The position numbers and the translations under genes are program-made. DNA of 64,000 nt from Gymnothorax reevesii (lineage: Eukaryota; Chordata; Actinopteri; Anguilliformes; Muraenidae), in assembly GCA_029721435.1 (NCBI GenBank), contig CM056583.1, forward strand, positions 88,365,620-88,429,619, read 5' to 3'. A model generated the notes under the pieces. It was given only the letters and a program-made list of their open reading frames with translations, did no database searches and was not told the origin of the DNA. Shown piece by piece: positions 59,041 to 62,009 of the stretch (its first letter is position 1; each line of letters begins with the position of its first letter).

Positions 59041-59545
59041 TGCAAGGGTATATCACACACGAAAACACAGACAACAGCAGTTGAAAACCCACATATATTA
59101 TTGAGCAGAAGAGTCTTTATCTAATAAGTACACGGCAAGTGGACACAAAACTGAAGTTGATGTCAACCAACAAGCACAAAGCGCTAGAACACATTACACC
59201 ACGTTGAACACGGGCACTCGCATAAACTCTCAAACATCACTCTGCACTCACCTTCACTACTGTCTACTTCTCCATCAATTTCTATTCCCACTGGAGTAAA
59301 AAAAAAAAGTAAAATATTGACATTCGTTCATTTTGCAAGCCATCTTTCTTACACGTCTTCATATCTTTATTTAAAATATTCAAAGCTGAAAAGTCCTGCT
59401 CGTGTCAATCTAAAGCACAACACTGAAACTCTCCCTTGGCAGTTTTCCCCACCACCTAAAGACCTGCAACAACAAAAAAAAAAAAAACACACACACACTT
59501 ACCATCTTCCATCTTAGCTTCGATTTCGCTTTTCTTGCGCGGCAT
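7131..59545 (-). CDS. tmc2: Transmembrane channel-like protein 2, complete gene in 20 coding exons
   Basis: TMC1/TMC2 proteins form the pore of the mechanotransduction channel at hair-cell stereocilia tips, working with LHFPL5, TMIE, CIB2/3 and protocadherin 15 (established knowledge). Coding exons, in gene order from high to low coordinates: 59503-59545, 59252-59290, 58558-58960, 50582-50734, 47889-47979, 46110-46191, 39916-40022, 39241-39339, 38948-39090, 38547-38694, 36796-36984, 36061-36240, 31926-32084, 31376-31504, 29506-29573, 27186-27425, 25305-25430, 16933-17011, 16692-16815, 7131-7363. All introns are GT-AG, all phases join, and the sum is 2,835 nt, giving 944 residues (human TMC2 about 906). 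The TMC signature CWETTVGI is at residues 605-612. TMC2 rather than TMC1 is indicated by GALGKGKG before [18 protein letters not shown] and [10 protein letters not shown]. An in-frame TAG three codons upstream fixes the start. The teleost a or b copy is unresolved. Confidence 0.93.
8495..8660. mobile_element. 166-bp MITE with TTA duplication
   Basis: The inverted arms run from AGCTGCTTTCACACCGGATG inward for about 60 bp, with TTA at 8492-8494 and 8661-8663. It folds into a near-complete hairpin. Lies in tmc2 intron 19. Confidence 0.8.
9080..9790. repeat. Imperfect foldback element
   Basis: The left half (about 9090-9430) is mirrored by 9445-9785. Matching inverted blocks include ACGCTATAAATC, ATTATATTAGCTA and CATCAACATTT. 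The loop centre contains CAATACGGC/GCCGTATTG. The arms differ by small indels. No coding sequence. Confidence 0.7.
9812..11403 (-). mobile_element. Tc1-like DNA transposon, decayed copy A
   Basis: The right end reads ...AATTGGGGTTGTA (ends 11403). The left end (from 9812) is diverged, with TIR similarity resuming at GGACAAAGTGTAAATTGTG. It belongs to the same family as copy B at 23532-25070. It lies in tmc2 intron 19. Confidence 0.85.
10007..10968 (-). pseudogene. Tc1-type transposase, frameshifted
   Basis: Three collinear minus-strand pieces. 10780-10968 carries the helix-turn-helix end ([20 protein letters not shown]). 10361-10720 carries the first catalytic Asp (WSDESQFD) and PASLMVWGC. 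10007-10261 carries [15 protein letters not shown] with the third acidic residue. [20 protein letters not shown], with the second Asp, lies between them in another frame. The DDE residues survive but frameshifts break the gene. Confidence 0.85.
11404..12060. other. Unassigned tmc2 intron 19 sequence
   Basis: Between Tc1 copy A and the hAT-like element. Only short open frames. Nothing recognised. Confidence 0.5.
13353..14285 (+). repeat. Left arm of the giant inverted repeat
   Basis: About 930 bp, whose reverse complement is at 15165-16100. Where I compared them outside the central TIR zone, only isolated substitutions differ (two in about 260 bp). A 62-codon open frame at 13898-14086 has an identical translation in the other arm. 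The arm includes five units of a roughly 41-bp tandem repeat. Confidence 0.92.
13395..13610 (+). repeat. ~41-bp tandem repeat with TTTGCAAAT core, left arm
   Basis: Five units alternate GATTTGCAAATATAAAAACG with GATTCACGTRCAAAYAARGT-type halves. A mirror copy is at 15845-16060. TTTGCAAAT resembles the POU octamer with one mismatch, but no function is claimed. Confidence 0.8.
14171..15289. mobile_element. Harbinger-like element at the centre of the palindrome
   Basis: Bounded by inverted GGGCCCGTATTCACAAAGCA termini, a motif common in fish PIF/Harbinger-like elements. The interior (14286-15164) is not palindromic. No flanking direct duplication can be read because the flanks are themselves inverted copies. 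Confidence 0.55.
14977..15200 (+). pseudogene. Myb/SANT-like domain remnant
   Basis: The plus strand reads [20 protein letters not shown] followed by ERKHV, then a stop and further frames. This resembles the start of the Myb/SANT-like protein carried by Harbinger elements. It is too short and broken to be functional. Confidence 0.45.
15165..16100 (-). repeat. Right arm of the giant inverted repeat
   Basis: Reverse complement of 13353-14285. The inner ~110 bp of each arm, from the GGGCCCGTATTCACAAAG motif inward, is more diverged than the outer ~820 bp. Confidence 0.92.
15845..16060 (-). repeat. ~41-bp tandem repeat with TTTGCAAAT core, right arm
   Basis: Reverse complement of the array at 13395-13610, with the same number and order of units. 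Confidence 0.8.
16692..16815 (-). CDS. tmc2: tmc2 coding exon 19
   Basis: Encodes [20 protein letters not shown] and [20 protein letters not shown] plus A (residues 827-867). This is the cytosolic C-terminal tail after helix 10. It lies between CTCAG and GTGAGT and its phases fit exons 18 and 20 exactly. Sequence conservation is low here, so the call rests mainly on splice logic. Confidence 0.85.
16933..17011 (-). CDS. tmc2: tmc2 coding exon 18, end of helix 10
   Basis: Encodes [20 protein letters not shown] and KKKMQM (residues 800-826). IYYLNSVS and the following basic stretch match the end of the TMC core. Its acceptor (CTCCTGCAG) is 156 nt from the gypsy LTR edge at 17168. Confidence 0.95.
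17168..17666 (-). repeat. 3' LTR of the gypsy element
   Basis: 499 bp, same termini and internal sequence as the 5' LTR, including TATATAAG at 17501-17508. Its outer edge lies 156 nt from the acceptor of tmc2 exon 18. Confidence 0.93.
17667..17680 (-). other. Polypurine tract region
   Basis: GGAATGGAGG on the minus strand directly before the 3' LTR, in the position of the plus-strand primer. It is only moderately purine-pure. Confidence 0.55.
17800..22647 (-). CDS. Gypsy (Gmr1-type) Gag-PR-IN-RT-RNaseH polyprotein
   Basis: 1,615 residues with no internal stop. A SAP-like N-terminus (about 20-65) and a Glu/Lys-rich coiled coil (85-190) lead into Gag. A CCHC zinc knuckle is at C415, C418, H423 and C428. 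The aspartic protease DTG is at 507-509. The integrase has an HHCC zinc region (about 761-801) and core residues D832, D891 and E927, with a GPF/Y-like end (about 1063-1070). Reverse transcriptase follows with YIDD at 1348-1351, then RNase H with D1497 and YTDHN near 1565-1569. Integrase thus precedes reverse transcriptase. All catalytic residues I checked are present, so the product may be functional. Translation may begin at the first Met or at the Met in AMDDF, 11 codons in. The single frame implies processing by its own protease. Confidence 0.95.
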   Translation of the reverse strand: MNFPRYILTTAMDDFLASPTVGVLKSFKKTELLEICRQLELTEVKPAMRKARLAREIVEYYIDENVFAPGDLEQFPVENPNMEMELKLKMLEIEREEREKEREEKEKEREEREKEREEKEKQREFEREEKEKQRQFELEKLAREEKQREFELEKFARQRDFELEKLDREERLQMEQLKIKIATENKFRASQEVKLVPPFSEKDVDNYFQCFEKVAKSCQWPKEHWPLMLQTVLKGKAQQAYSALSADDSSDYEVVKKVILRAYELVPEAYRQKFRGLKKSENQTYVEFANEKQVCFERWCTSMEVKDDFNSLKEMVLVEEFKNCVKDDVKTYLNEKQALNLQSAAKFADEYVLTHKSKFQSSSNNKWSQFQKKGYGDTQDSSPKDKDKSGDGAQKSSNRSDQSVKADSDRSGLVCSYCKKSGHVTTNCWFLKAKKEKEKDTKPNAFVKTRLETPVVDNQSAKLPASCGAKKPNTADFVREEFLPFVSEGFVALNEHTTPVPIYILRDTGASQSLLLMDSLELRDETASGDFILVQGIEGRTVSVPLRSIFLKSDLVTGQVKVGLMSSLPIKGVSLLLGNDLAGGKVVPPVHLTSQPSTENGDEDPSLYPSCAVTRAMAKKAKEDDVVVPSSTMNSQDSGGSPHDSDWPTMVSPFEDLSDTFISSLFSQPDGSGDSDVSGDLSLSRKRLIEEQTNDPEIGVLKRRALPEKEIDAVPVGYYLKDGVLMRKWRPPDIPANADWAVVRQIVVPKVYRNEILTMAHSLPLGGHLGVNKTVDKIMKHFFWPGLRKDVSNFCKTCHTCQVVGKHQLDPPVAPLQPIPAFGEPFSRVIVDCVGPLPKTRSGNQYLLTIMCASTRFPEAIPLRNIKATAISKALIKFFTLFGLPREIQSDQGSNFTSGLFQQVVYELGAKQILSSAYHPESQGALERFHSTLKTMMRTYCYDHEKDWDEGVHLLLFAAREAVQESTGFSPFELVFGHEVRGPLLLLSEQWQEEEPQISLLDYVSKFKERLRAACDLAKENLKSSQGKMKTWYDHKARSREFKPGEMVLVLFPLQSNPLQARFHGLYEILTKLNDLNYIVKTPDRRKPKQLCHINMLKPYHDRNARVAAVTSDSPMVETCEDEGEFQDDEPRIKAEVLSCKLSNTEVLQNLDVKLQHLEPSQRDQFERLIKKYEDLFPDVPKRVTIASHDVDVGDAKSIKQHPYRMNPEKRKIAEKEVEYMLKHDIIRPSNSDWSSPCVLVPKPDGSTRFCTDYRKVNAVTRTDVFPIPRIDDCIDSVGQAKFLTKIDLLKGYWCVPLTERAKSISAFATPSGLYQYEVLPFGMKNAPATFQRMIQSTIAGLPHTGAYIDDLITWSDSWEEHLKDVETLFQRLTQANLTVNLSKSDFGCATVTYLGYVIGQGKVAPINAKVQAIMDFPVPDNKKALRRFLGMIGYYRKFCKNFAEIALSLTNQLKKGVKFTWDDACQRAFDHLKSLLCHFPVLKSPDFNKPFSIAVDASDQACGSVLLQRSDSDDIEHPVAYFSRKFNRHQRNYSTIEKELLALVLSLQHFEVYVCTGQKPMIVYTDHNPLTFLSKMKNKNRRLLNWSLILQEFDLEIKHVKGTDNVIADCLSRV
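22706..22723 (-). other. Primer-binding site, tRNA-Pro type
   Basis: TGGGGGCTCGTCCGGGAT on the minus strand, 3 nt inside the 5' LTR. It is the 18-nt complement of the tRNA-Pro 3' end, a primer well known from gammaretroviruses. Confidence 0.85.
22727..23225 (-). repeat. 5' LTR of the gypsy element
   Basis: 499 bp, starting TGTAATGTG and ending CCATAACA on the minus strand. It contains TATATAAG at 23060-23067. By eye it reads the same as the 3' LTR. Confidence 0.93.
23060..23067 (-). promoter_or_regulatory. TATA box in the 5' LTR
   Basis: TATATAAG on the minus strand, the likely core promoter of the retrotransposon. The same motif occurs in the 3' LTR at 17501-17508, where it could fire toward tmc2 exon 18. 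Confidence 0.55.
23226..23272. repeat. (AT)n followed by poly(T)
   Basis: About 27 bp of AT alternation and then about 19 T, abutting the outer edge of the gypsy 5' LTR. The opposite flank (17157-17167) is also AT-rich, which suggests insertion into an (AT)n tract. Confidence 0.9.
23532..25070 (-). mobile_element. Tc1-like DNA transposon, copy B
   Basis: Full-length, 1,539 bp, from TACAACCCCAATTCCAAA to TTGGAATTGGGGTTGTA with TA at both ends. It lies in tmc2 intron 17, about 300 bp from the gypsy LTR. It is the best reference for the ends of copy A. Confidence 0.9.
23740..24740 (-). pseudogene. Tc1-type transposase of copy B, broken
   Basis: WSDESN (near 24296), QQDN-type and [12 protein letters not shown] (near 23930) motifs are recognisable on the minus strand, in different frames and with stops between. 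Small deletions relative to copy A are visible. Confidence 0.8.
25207..25284. repeat. (TG)n microsatellite
   Basis: Two TG runs separated by a short interruption (CAGCGCGAGTGAGTA). It begins about 20 nt downstream of the tmc2 exon 17 donor and is read as CA repeats in the transcript. Confidence 0.95.
25305..25430 (-). CDS. tmc2: tmc2 coding exon 17
   Basis: Encodes [40 protein letters not shown] and MV (residues 758-800), leading into helix 10. The donor GTGAGT is followed after about 20 nt by a (CA)n run in the transcript sense. The intron that follows holds a Tc1 and a complete gypsy element. Confidence 0.95.
25440..25760. repeat. Degenerate ~50-bp minisatellite
   Basis: Recurring CCAAATACACCTGTGAGC and ACACTAAACCC-like blocks, about six to seven diverged units, directly upstream (in transcript sense) of the exon 17 acceptor. 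Confidence 0.65.
25850..26075. repeat. GGACCCCAGACC minisatellite with telomere-like CCCTAA
   Basis: Degenerate units of CAGTTGGACCCCAGACC, then ACCCTAACCCTAACCCTAA (25989-26007), then the same units in inverse orientation (GGTCCAACT, GGGGTCCAAA). A related piece recurs near 27050-27080. Confidence 0.7.
26080..26560. repeat. Pair of diverged direct repeats
   Basis: The block at about 26085-26165 (CTTAAGCC, CAGCCTCTTTTTT, CCCAAAATGAATAGAGTATA) recurs at about 26445-26515 (CTTAAGCC, GAGCCTCTTTTTT, CCCAAAATGAAATGAGTATA). Family not recognised. Confidence 0.5.
27186..27425 (-). CDS. tmc2: tmc2 coding exon 16, transmembrane helices 7-9
   Basis: Encodes [20 protein letters not shown], then [20 protein letters not shown] and [20 protein letters not shown], ending PPSFDCGPF (residues 678-758). 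This is one of the most conserved TMC2 exons. The donor is unusual (CAG|GTGCTC), but AG plus the C of exon 17 restores the GPFSGK motif. Confidence 0.96.
27711..28812. mobile_element. Tc1/mariner-like relic with no coding capacity
   Basis: The ends are ACGGGCTCAAAAGTATTTGG and, inverted, CCAAATACTTTCCGTCCCT. The terminal pattern (AAGTATTTGGACAA) is common to a fish Tc1-like family. No intact transposase. Lies in tmc2 intron 15. Confidence 0.5.
29083..29212 (+). pseudogene. Tc1 transposase fragment, helix-turn-helix only
   Basis: The plus strand reads [20 protein letters not shown] followed by [17 protein letters not shown]. This matches the N-terminal DNA-binding part of the copy A and B transposases. 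No TIRs are nearby. It is a short relic in tmc2 intron 15. Confidence 0.7.
29506..29573 (-). CDS. tmc2: tmc2 coding exon 15
   Basis: A 68-nt exon encoding [20 protein letters not shown] and MI, with the tryptophan codon split by the intron (residues 656-678). This is the FDIS.NVLGL.FNQGMIW block of TMC2 leading into helix 7. Confidence 0.94.
30170..31180. mobile_element. Non-autonomous element with a hairpin at each end
   Basis: The left hairpin (30172-30275) has stems GGATTACAGTGTATTATAAAA and TATAAAATTACTGTAACC. The right hairpin (31066-31162) has stems GGGTTACAGTGATTTTATAA and TTATAAAATAACTGTAACCC. About 780 bp between them carries no recognisable gene. Lies in tmc2 intron 14. Confidence 0.55.
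31376..31504 (-). CDS. tmc2: tmc2 coding exon 14, transmembrane helix 6
   Basis: Encodes [20 protein letters not shown] followed by [20 protein letters not shown] and AGF (residues 613-655). It holds helix 6 and the invariant NYCWCWDLE motif of the TMC domain. Acceptor CCTAG, donor GTGAGT. Confidence 0.95.
31709..31904. mobile_element. hAT-like MITE fragment
   Basis: The left end TAGTGGTTGTCAGCCCTGTT resembles the common vertebrate CAGTGGTTCTCAACCCTG terminus. The right end is its imperfect inverse (CAGGGTTGAAGACCCCTG). No clear 8-bp duplication. It fills much of the short tmc2 intron 13. Confidence 0.5.
31926..32084 (-). CDS. tmc2: tmc2 coding exon 13, extracellular loop and TMC signature
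   Basis: Encodes [40 protein letters not shown] and [13 protein letters not shown] (residues 560-612). CWETTVGI begins the TMC domain signature that continues in exon 14. Three N-glycosylation sequons (NAS, NFT, NDT) fit the predicted extracellular side of the helix 5-6 loop. Confidence 0.95.
32664..32702. repeat. (AT)n microsatellite
   Basis: About 39 bp of pure AT inside the GTATAC-rich element. Confidence 0.95.
33520..33775 (+). mobile_element. 5S rRNA-derived SINE (SINE3-like), copy 1
   Basis: The head matches 5S rRNA, including the internal promoter region (AAGCTAAGAAG...GTTAGTGCTTGGCTGGGAGA). The tail has GATGAGACGTTAAAC typical of SINE3. RNA polymerase III boxes A and C are diverged, so it is probably inactive. 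Confidence 0.8.
34572..34675. repeat. Short inverted repeat
   Basis: TTTTACTTGCCAGGGCTGCA on the left and TGCAGCTCTGACAAGTAAAA on the right, with a 50-60-bp loop. Possible MITE fragment. Confidence 0.45.
35280..35565. repeat. Two-copy direct tandem repeat
   Basis: A ~157-bp unit (CCAATACTCTGGCCATGGCA ... CATCCACAAGGAAAT) is followed by a diverged second copy from about 35437. AGGTGTCATAAGTGAAGT occurs in both. No gene seen. Confidence 0.7.
36061..36240 (-). CDS. tmc2: tmc2 coding exon 12, transmembrane helices 4 and 5
   Basis: Encodes [20 protein letters not shown], then [20 protein letters not shown] and [19 protein letters not shown] (residues 500-559). Helices 4 and 5 belong to the pore-lining group in TMC1/2 models. 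Phase 0 at both ends. Confidence 0.95.
36796..36984 (-). CDS. tmc2: tmc2 coding exon 11, transmembrane helix 3
   Basis: Encodes [20 protein letters not shown] followed by [20 protein letters not shown] and [10 protein letters not shown] (residues 437-499, ending YEKNE). It carries helix 3 of the core. Acceptor TTGCAG, donor GTAAAA. Confidence 0.95.
37000..38546. other. tmc2 intron 10, nothing recognised
   Basis: Open frames on both strands at 36658-37270 overlap exon 11 or its intron and look like shadows. No transposon ends were noted. Confidence 0.5.
38547..38694 (-). CDS. tmc2: tmc2 coding exon 10, first intracellular loop
   Basis: Encodes a Gly/Asp-rich stretch, then [20 protein letters not shown] and [13 protein letters not shown] (residues 387-436). 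This loop between helices 2 and 3 is reported to bind CIB proteins in TMC1/2. The motif [24 protein letters not shown] is almost invariant. Confidence 0.95.
38948..39090 (-). CDS. tmc2: tmc2 coding exon 9, transmembrane helix 2
   Basis: Encodes [20 protein letters not shown], then a hydrophobic helix ending [11 protein letters not shown] (residues 340-387). [14 protein letters not shown] is a TMC1/2 signature. The donor GTAAGT splits the threonine codon. Confidence 0.95.
39241..39339 (-). CDS. tmc2: tmc2 coding exon 8
   Basis: Encodes [20 protein letters not shown] and [13 protein letters not shown] (residues 307-339), the extracellular loop after helix 1. [15 protein letters not shown] is strongly conserved in TMC2. 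Donor GTGCGT. Confidence 0.94.
39916..40022 (-). CDS. tmc2: tmc2 coding exon 7, transmembrane helix 1
   Basis: Encodes [20 protein letters not shown] followed by [15 protein letters not shown] (residues 271-306). This is the first transmembrane helix of the TMC core and is nearly invariant in the family. Donor GTGAGT. Confidence 0.95.
41217..41720 (+). repeat. Interspersed repeat, two diverged copies in tandem
   Basis: TTATTATTATTA, then CTCCGCTAAGGAGGTTATGT and TTTCATGAAATTTTCACAGA at 41240-41400. A second copy starts near 41540 (TCCGCCAAGGAGATTATGCG ... TTCATGAAATTTTCACCAGA). Related sequence opens the window at 1-235. Family name not assigned. Confidence 0.65.
42100..42350 (+). mobile_element. 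5S rRNA-derived SINE (SINE3-like), copy 2
   Basis: The head carries GAAGCTAAGCAAG and GGTTAGTGCTTGGATGGGAG, close to 5S rRNA box C. The tail has GATGAAACGTTAAACCAACG and CATTAAAGATCC. It is better preserved than copy 1. Lies in tmc2 intron 6. Confidence 0.85.
42661..43236 (-). mobile_element. Putative solo LTR
   Basis: On the minus strand it begins TGTGGAGGGAGAGG and ends AACCATAACA. It contains a CCAAT motif and TTTAAG near 43048. No internal region or flanking duplication was found, so the limits are uncertain. Confidence 0.3.
43459..44231 (+). mobile_element. Putative solo LTR
   Basis: Begins TGTAGACATGGCC and ends TAGATCATAACA, with TATATAAG at 43678-43685 in a promoter-like position. 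GATG occurs at both edges and may be a target duplication. No retroviral genes are adjacent. Lies in tmc2 intron 6. Confidence 0.4.
44633..44817. mobile_element. 185-bp TTAA-flanked MITE (piggyBac-type)
   Basis: CCCTTTCAGTGCCG on the left and AGCGCTCAAAGGG on the right, with TTAA at 44629-44632 and 44818-44821. CCCTTT/AAAGGG termini with TTAA targets fit piggyBac-like MITEs. The interior also holds an inverted GCCACATGATAG/CATCATGTGGC pair. Confidence 0.75.
46110..46191 (-). CDS. tmc2: tmc2 coding exon 6
   Basis: Encodes [20 protein letters not shown] and RKIKEVE (residues 244-271), matching the conserved FxNFKxxCIPWE segment of TMC1/TMC2. The donor is GTTAGT. The final A joins GC of exon 7 to give the serine in front of [10 protein letters not shown]. 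Confidence 0.92.
46370..46760 (+). repeat. GTATGATAAGGTAGTGT minisatellite, block 1
   Basis: Many degenerate 12-17-bp units of AAGGTAGTGTATGAT. This creates spurious Tyr/Leu/Pro/Thr-rich frames on the minus strand. Lies in tmc2 intron 5. Confidence 0.85.
47046..47226 (+). pseudogene. Tc1/mariner-like transposase N-terminal fragment
   Basis: Encodes [20 protein letters not shown] followed by [15 protein letters not shown], the typical helix-turn-helix start of a Tc1-type transposase of a different family from copies A-D. No catalytic domain follows. It sits inside sequence that splits a minisatellite. Confidence 0.65.
47280..47470 (+). repeat. GTATGATAAGGTAGTGT minisatellite, block 2
   Basis: Same unit as block 1, resuming after about 520 bp of unrelated sequence that contains a transposase fragment. 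The two blocks were probably one array. Confidence 0.8.
47889..47979 (-). CDS. tmc2: tmc2 coding exon 5
   Basis: Encodes [18 protein letters not shown] followed by [12 protein letters not shown] (residues 213-243). The [13 protein letters not shown] block is a hallmark of TMC1/TMC2 and lies in the cytosolic segment before helix 1. Donor GTGAGT. Confidence 0.92.
48660..50253 (+). mobile_element. Tc1-like DNA transposon, copy C, nested in a MITE
   Basis: The ends are TACAAAACCCAAAACCAGTG and, inverted, CACTGGTTTTGGGGTTTGTA, with TIRs of more than 100 bp. It is inserted at a TA inside an older palindromic element (48606-48659 and 50254-50440). It is the best preserved Tc1 in the window and lies in tmc2 intron 4. 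Confidence 0.92.
49044..49988 (+). pseudogene. Tc1-type transposase, nearly intact with one early stop
   Basis: The frame from ATG 49044 to the stop at 49988 would be 314 codons, interrupted only by TAA at 49086-49088. After it come the helix-turn-helix ([18 protein letters not shown]), a KRPGRKP hook, WSDESTFQ (first Asp), [20 protein letters not shown] (second Asp) and [11 protein letters not shown]. In the last motif the expected Glu is Gln (CAA at 49839-49841), so catalysis should be lost as well. Confidence 0.88.
50582..50734 (-). CDS. tmc2: tmc2 coding exon 4
   Basis: Encodes a Ser/Asp run and then the conserved TMC2 segment [20 protein letters not shown] followed by [13 protein letters not shown] (residues 162-213). 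The family match is strong. The acceptor follows CTCTCTCTCAG. The donor GTACAA is not a strong consensus but joins in phase 2 to exon 5. Confidence 0.9.
50767..51156. mobile_element. 390-bp MITE with TAA duplication
   Basis: GGGCCGGTTCATACTC on the left and GAGTATGAACCGGACC on the right, with CG-rich subterminal repeats (GGTACGCGAGCG). TAA lies at 50764-50766 and 51157-51159, Harbinger-type. It ends about 30 nt from the exon 4 acceptor. Confidence 0.82.
51207..51726. mobile_element. 520-bp MITE flanked by TTAA
   Basis: GCTAGTATCTCACTGAGCG on the left and CGCTTAGTGAGATACTAGC on the right, flanked by TTAA on both sides. The interior has repeated GTTTGCAAACGG and TTCGCTA blocks. TTAA targets fit piggyBac or Kolobok families. 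Confidence 0.8.
52170..53185. repeat. Foldback element
   Basis: The arm 52170-52385 is the inverse of 52985-53185. The inner parts are very similar (TTTAGCGAAGCGGAAGAAAA, TGCATAACTATGCAGCGATC), with GCATGCGCAG in both. The loop is about 600 bp. No coding sequence. Confidence 0.75.
53325..53765 (+). repeat. ~170-bp tandem repeat, about 2.5 units
   Basis: Units begin GGCTATAACTTTGAAA...CATCCGAT near 53332, 53506 and 53669 and include CGAGGTGTAAAACCACATAA and TTGTGGGAAATCTGTAATGT. Family not assigned. Confidence 0.75.
54160..54310 (+). repeat. GA-rich low-complexity tract
   Basis: Purine-only runs of GAGAGA and GGGAGG type on the plus strand. The apparent open frames are artefacts. Confidence 0.85.
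54540..58560. repeat. 56/58-bp minisatellite, about 70 units, carrying a 5' splice site
   Basis: The unit on the plus strand is TATATCAGCATGCTTCTGTT, then TACTGTCCTACACTCTCCCT and TACCTGCTGTCTCTC(TC)A. Proximal units (54544 to about 55790) are mostly 58 bp and distal ones mostly 56 bp, differing by a CT dinucleotide. Recurrent variants are GCTTC/GTGTC, TTTAC/TTGAC and TCTC/CACC. On the minus strand each unit reads GACAGCAGGTAAGG, the same as the end of tmc2 exon 3 plus its donor. The array starts exactly at that junction and fills most of intron 3. Confidence 0.97.
58558..58960 (-). CDS. tmc2: tmc2 coding exon 3, charged N-terminal tail
   Basis: Encodes residues 28-162 as alternating acidic (Asp/Glu/Ser) and basic (Lys/Arg) blocks, ending in a poly-Lys run and KDSS. 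TMC2 proteins typically start with such a Lys/Glu-rich cytosolic tail. Residues 74-101 and 102-129 are a 28-residue tandem duplication (AKAQDS...RRGANKK twice). A (TG)n run ends 10-11 nt before the acceptor, and the donor (CAG|GTAAGG) is also the first repeat of a 4-kb minisatellite. Confidence 0.85.
58972..59035. repeat. (CA)n microsatellite next to tmc2 exon 3
   Basis: About 64 bp of pure CA on the plus strand, (TG)n in the transcript. It ends 10-11 nt before the exon 3 acceptor, so it occupies the place of the polypyrimidine tract. Confidence 0.95.
59252..59290 (-). CDS. tmc2: tmc2 coding exon 2
   Basis: A 39-nt exon between CTCCAG and GTGAGT coding an acidic stretch ([13 protein letters not shown], residues 15-27). 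It is phase 1 on both sides, so skipping it would keep the frame. Found by splice sites and phase. There is no strong family conservation here. Confidence 0.68.
59503..59545 (-). CDS. tmc2: tmc2 coding exon 1 (start codon)
   Basis: Encodes residues 1-14, beginning [14 protein letters not shown], followed by GTAAGT. The ATG at 59545-59543 has the context AACAAAATGC, and an in-frame TAG lies three codons upstream, so no longer start is possible in this exon. It ends in phase 1. The assignment rests on phase-perfect joining to exon 2, because TMC N-termini are poorly conserved. Confidence 0.72.
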
Positions 59546-59690
59546 TTTGTTCTAAATTCCTTTGTCTGATCACAGTTTGAATTGAACGGTCAGCATGAGG
59601 AAAGAAGCAAAAGTGACCGACACCTGTGGAACGATAGCGCACGCGAGCGGCTCGAGACTCCGGGGATTGGCTGGGTTGGGTTCAAGTAAC
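59546..59690 (-). promoter_or_regulatory. Presumed tmc2 5' leader and proximal promoter
   Basis: Immediately upstream of the start codon. On the minus strand there is a CCAAT box (59666-59670) and an E-box CAGGTG (59621-59626). No TATA box was seen. The transcription start is unknown. Confidence 0.3.
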
Positions 59691-62009
59691 TGATTCAATG
59701 TATCCATGACAACGGCTTGTGATACTCTATAGCTGATGAAGATCGAGACTCATAAAGTCTCAGAACTAAATGAAGATTTACATGAAACTGGCTCATTTTC
59801 ATGGAAACGGAATGGCTCTAAAAATGACAGCTGATCCAGAACACACTTTTCACAATGAAAATGTGGCTATGCCTATGAAAAATCTCAAGTTGACTTGATG
59901 TAGAGTAAATTCGCACCGTTTCAATCTAATTGGCAAATAAGACTGGATAACTTGTTTCGAGCTGCAACAAGAAATGTGTTTTGAAGGCATAACATACATG
60001 CAAGGATGATGTATGGTTGTCTGCTTATAATGGTAGATATCACACCAAAGGTGCCATTTTTGCAGGTAATTTGAACGATTTCGAGTGCATGCGTTAGTAT
60101 ATGCGAGAGGTCGTTGAACTTTTTTTCCCCCGAAAAAGGGCTTGTTGAGCTTGTTAAATGTTTGCTTATTTAAACCGGTCGATGCGAATTTTTAATGCTC
60201 ACAAAAATAGCTTTCTAAGGAAACGCTGTTAACAACCGATTCGATGGCTACTAAGGCAGAAAAACATTCGACTAAAACCTTTTTAATGCACTCTCACTCG
60301 TTCGGACATGCGACACCTAAACCACAGATGTCACAAGACTAACTGCCTGAAGATTTAATGAAGGTTTGGGTGTCCATTTTAAAGACCATTTAGAAATCTT
60401 CGAAGGCTGTTGCTTATTGCTTTTATAGTGTGGTGGGGAAGAAACAATGGTAACTTGTCCCGTACTGGCATGTGCATCATGATTTATTGCATATATGTAA
60501 CGATCCTTCAAATATTAATATAAGAAATATTTTAACCAAGCGTAGATCAAGAGTGGTTTTTTTTTTTTAATGTAGCAAACGTGATCGACCATCCAAAGAT
60601 GTATTGCCAACTATGTACAGACAAACGCGGGAAGAAAGACCTGCACGCACGCCAGCTCGGAAATTCATGCATAAACACCTGTACACTGCACGCCCGATGA
60701 CTCCCGCTGAATAATGAAAGGGAACCCGAGCTCTCACGGGGCGTTAAACGTGGCACTTTCCGCGGTTATTGTCTGCAGGCGCCAGAATTCGTTATTGGTT
60801 TTCACGCGGTGTTTTTCGCCGTCAGTCCACGTGCAAGACTTCACTCCAGTCGTCATGCGATGGCACGCGCCGGCTGTTATCCCCTCTGAATACGTTCTCT
60901 TAATACTTCTATAGGGTGGTGAAACAGTTAAAATATCGCAATATACTGAAAGTATTCGTGGGGAAAAAATTGTTTTTTCACTGAAAAATGAAACGATAAA
61001 TTGAATTCAGTAATGCTTACTGACAATACTGCTGCTTTGTGTCTTTCACAGCCAATATTTTTTCTTCTAATTTAAATTTACTTCAATACACCACGACTCC
61101 TTTCCACTGATGTAACAAGAAGCAGAAACTATGACCAATGTCTTATTACTTGTCTTCTCAAATGATTCAAAATGAATATTTAATGCCGTTGTGCATGAAT
61201 AGTTCATGACATTTTAAATGTTAATGTTCCGTGTCTGGAGGCGAAGTAATGGTCGAAAACGTGTCCTCAAGTTCAGTGTATTTAGCCAACAATTACAAAG
61301 GTAATGGATGATTTCAAAATATGCCCAATTGCCATAGCCTATTATCCTGCATATTCACTTCCTGTACGATACATCCTGGTTATGCAAATACTATGTAATT
61401 AAACAATACAGGAGAGTTTTTACTAAAATGGAATTTCCATGAACTTTGGCTTGATTAATGGGAAAATGTTCATACAAACCCATTTCAGACGAGAAGTTTG
61501 GGAATAAAGCAGAGAATTACTGGTGTTTCTTATTAATGAGATACATTCAGTTGCCTCCTCAAAGACCTTCCAATATCAAAATTTTATTTTAAACTTTTGT
61601 TTGCCTCTGCTATTGGCCTATGTTGACACGTGAATCAGAGTTGTTGCAAGTAAAGTCAAGCGATCATAAGGCAGAGAAATCCCCCTCGCCCCCCAAAATA
61701 AATACATTTTTAAAAATGAAATACATTAATTAAATAATATTAAATTAAATTAGAACAGGTAGATTGGCTATGTACGCCAAACCAAATACTGATACTGAGG
61801 CCAAAACATGATATCGAGCGCTGATGTCCTCATTATTTCCAGTGAAAATATTTGCAGTCAAATAATTCTTACCATTAAAAAAAAAAAAAAAAAACACACA
61901 CACACACTCTTTAGATAGATCAGAGACATTCCTCTGCTGGTATAGATAGGCAAGGGAACCGTTTGTTGAGACTTTACAGATAAACAAAGGCTATAGTGCC
62001 GTGAAAAGC
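59691..62009. other. 5' flank of tmc2, nothing recognised
   Basis: AT-rich with short open frames only and a poly(A)/(CA) run at 61876-61907. No upstream gene exon was found, so the neighbour lies outside the window. Confidence 0.5.

Noticed and set aside
7131..59545. Identification as tmc1
   Set aside because: The core is shared, but several blocks (GALGKGKG with [29 protein letters not shown]-terminal PPRH) match TMC2 better.
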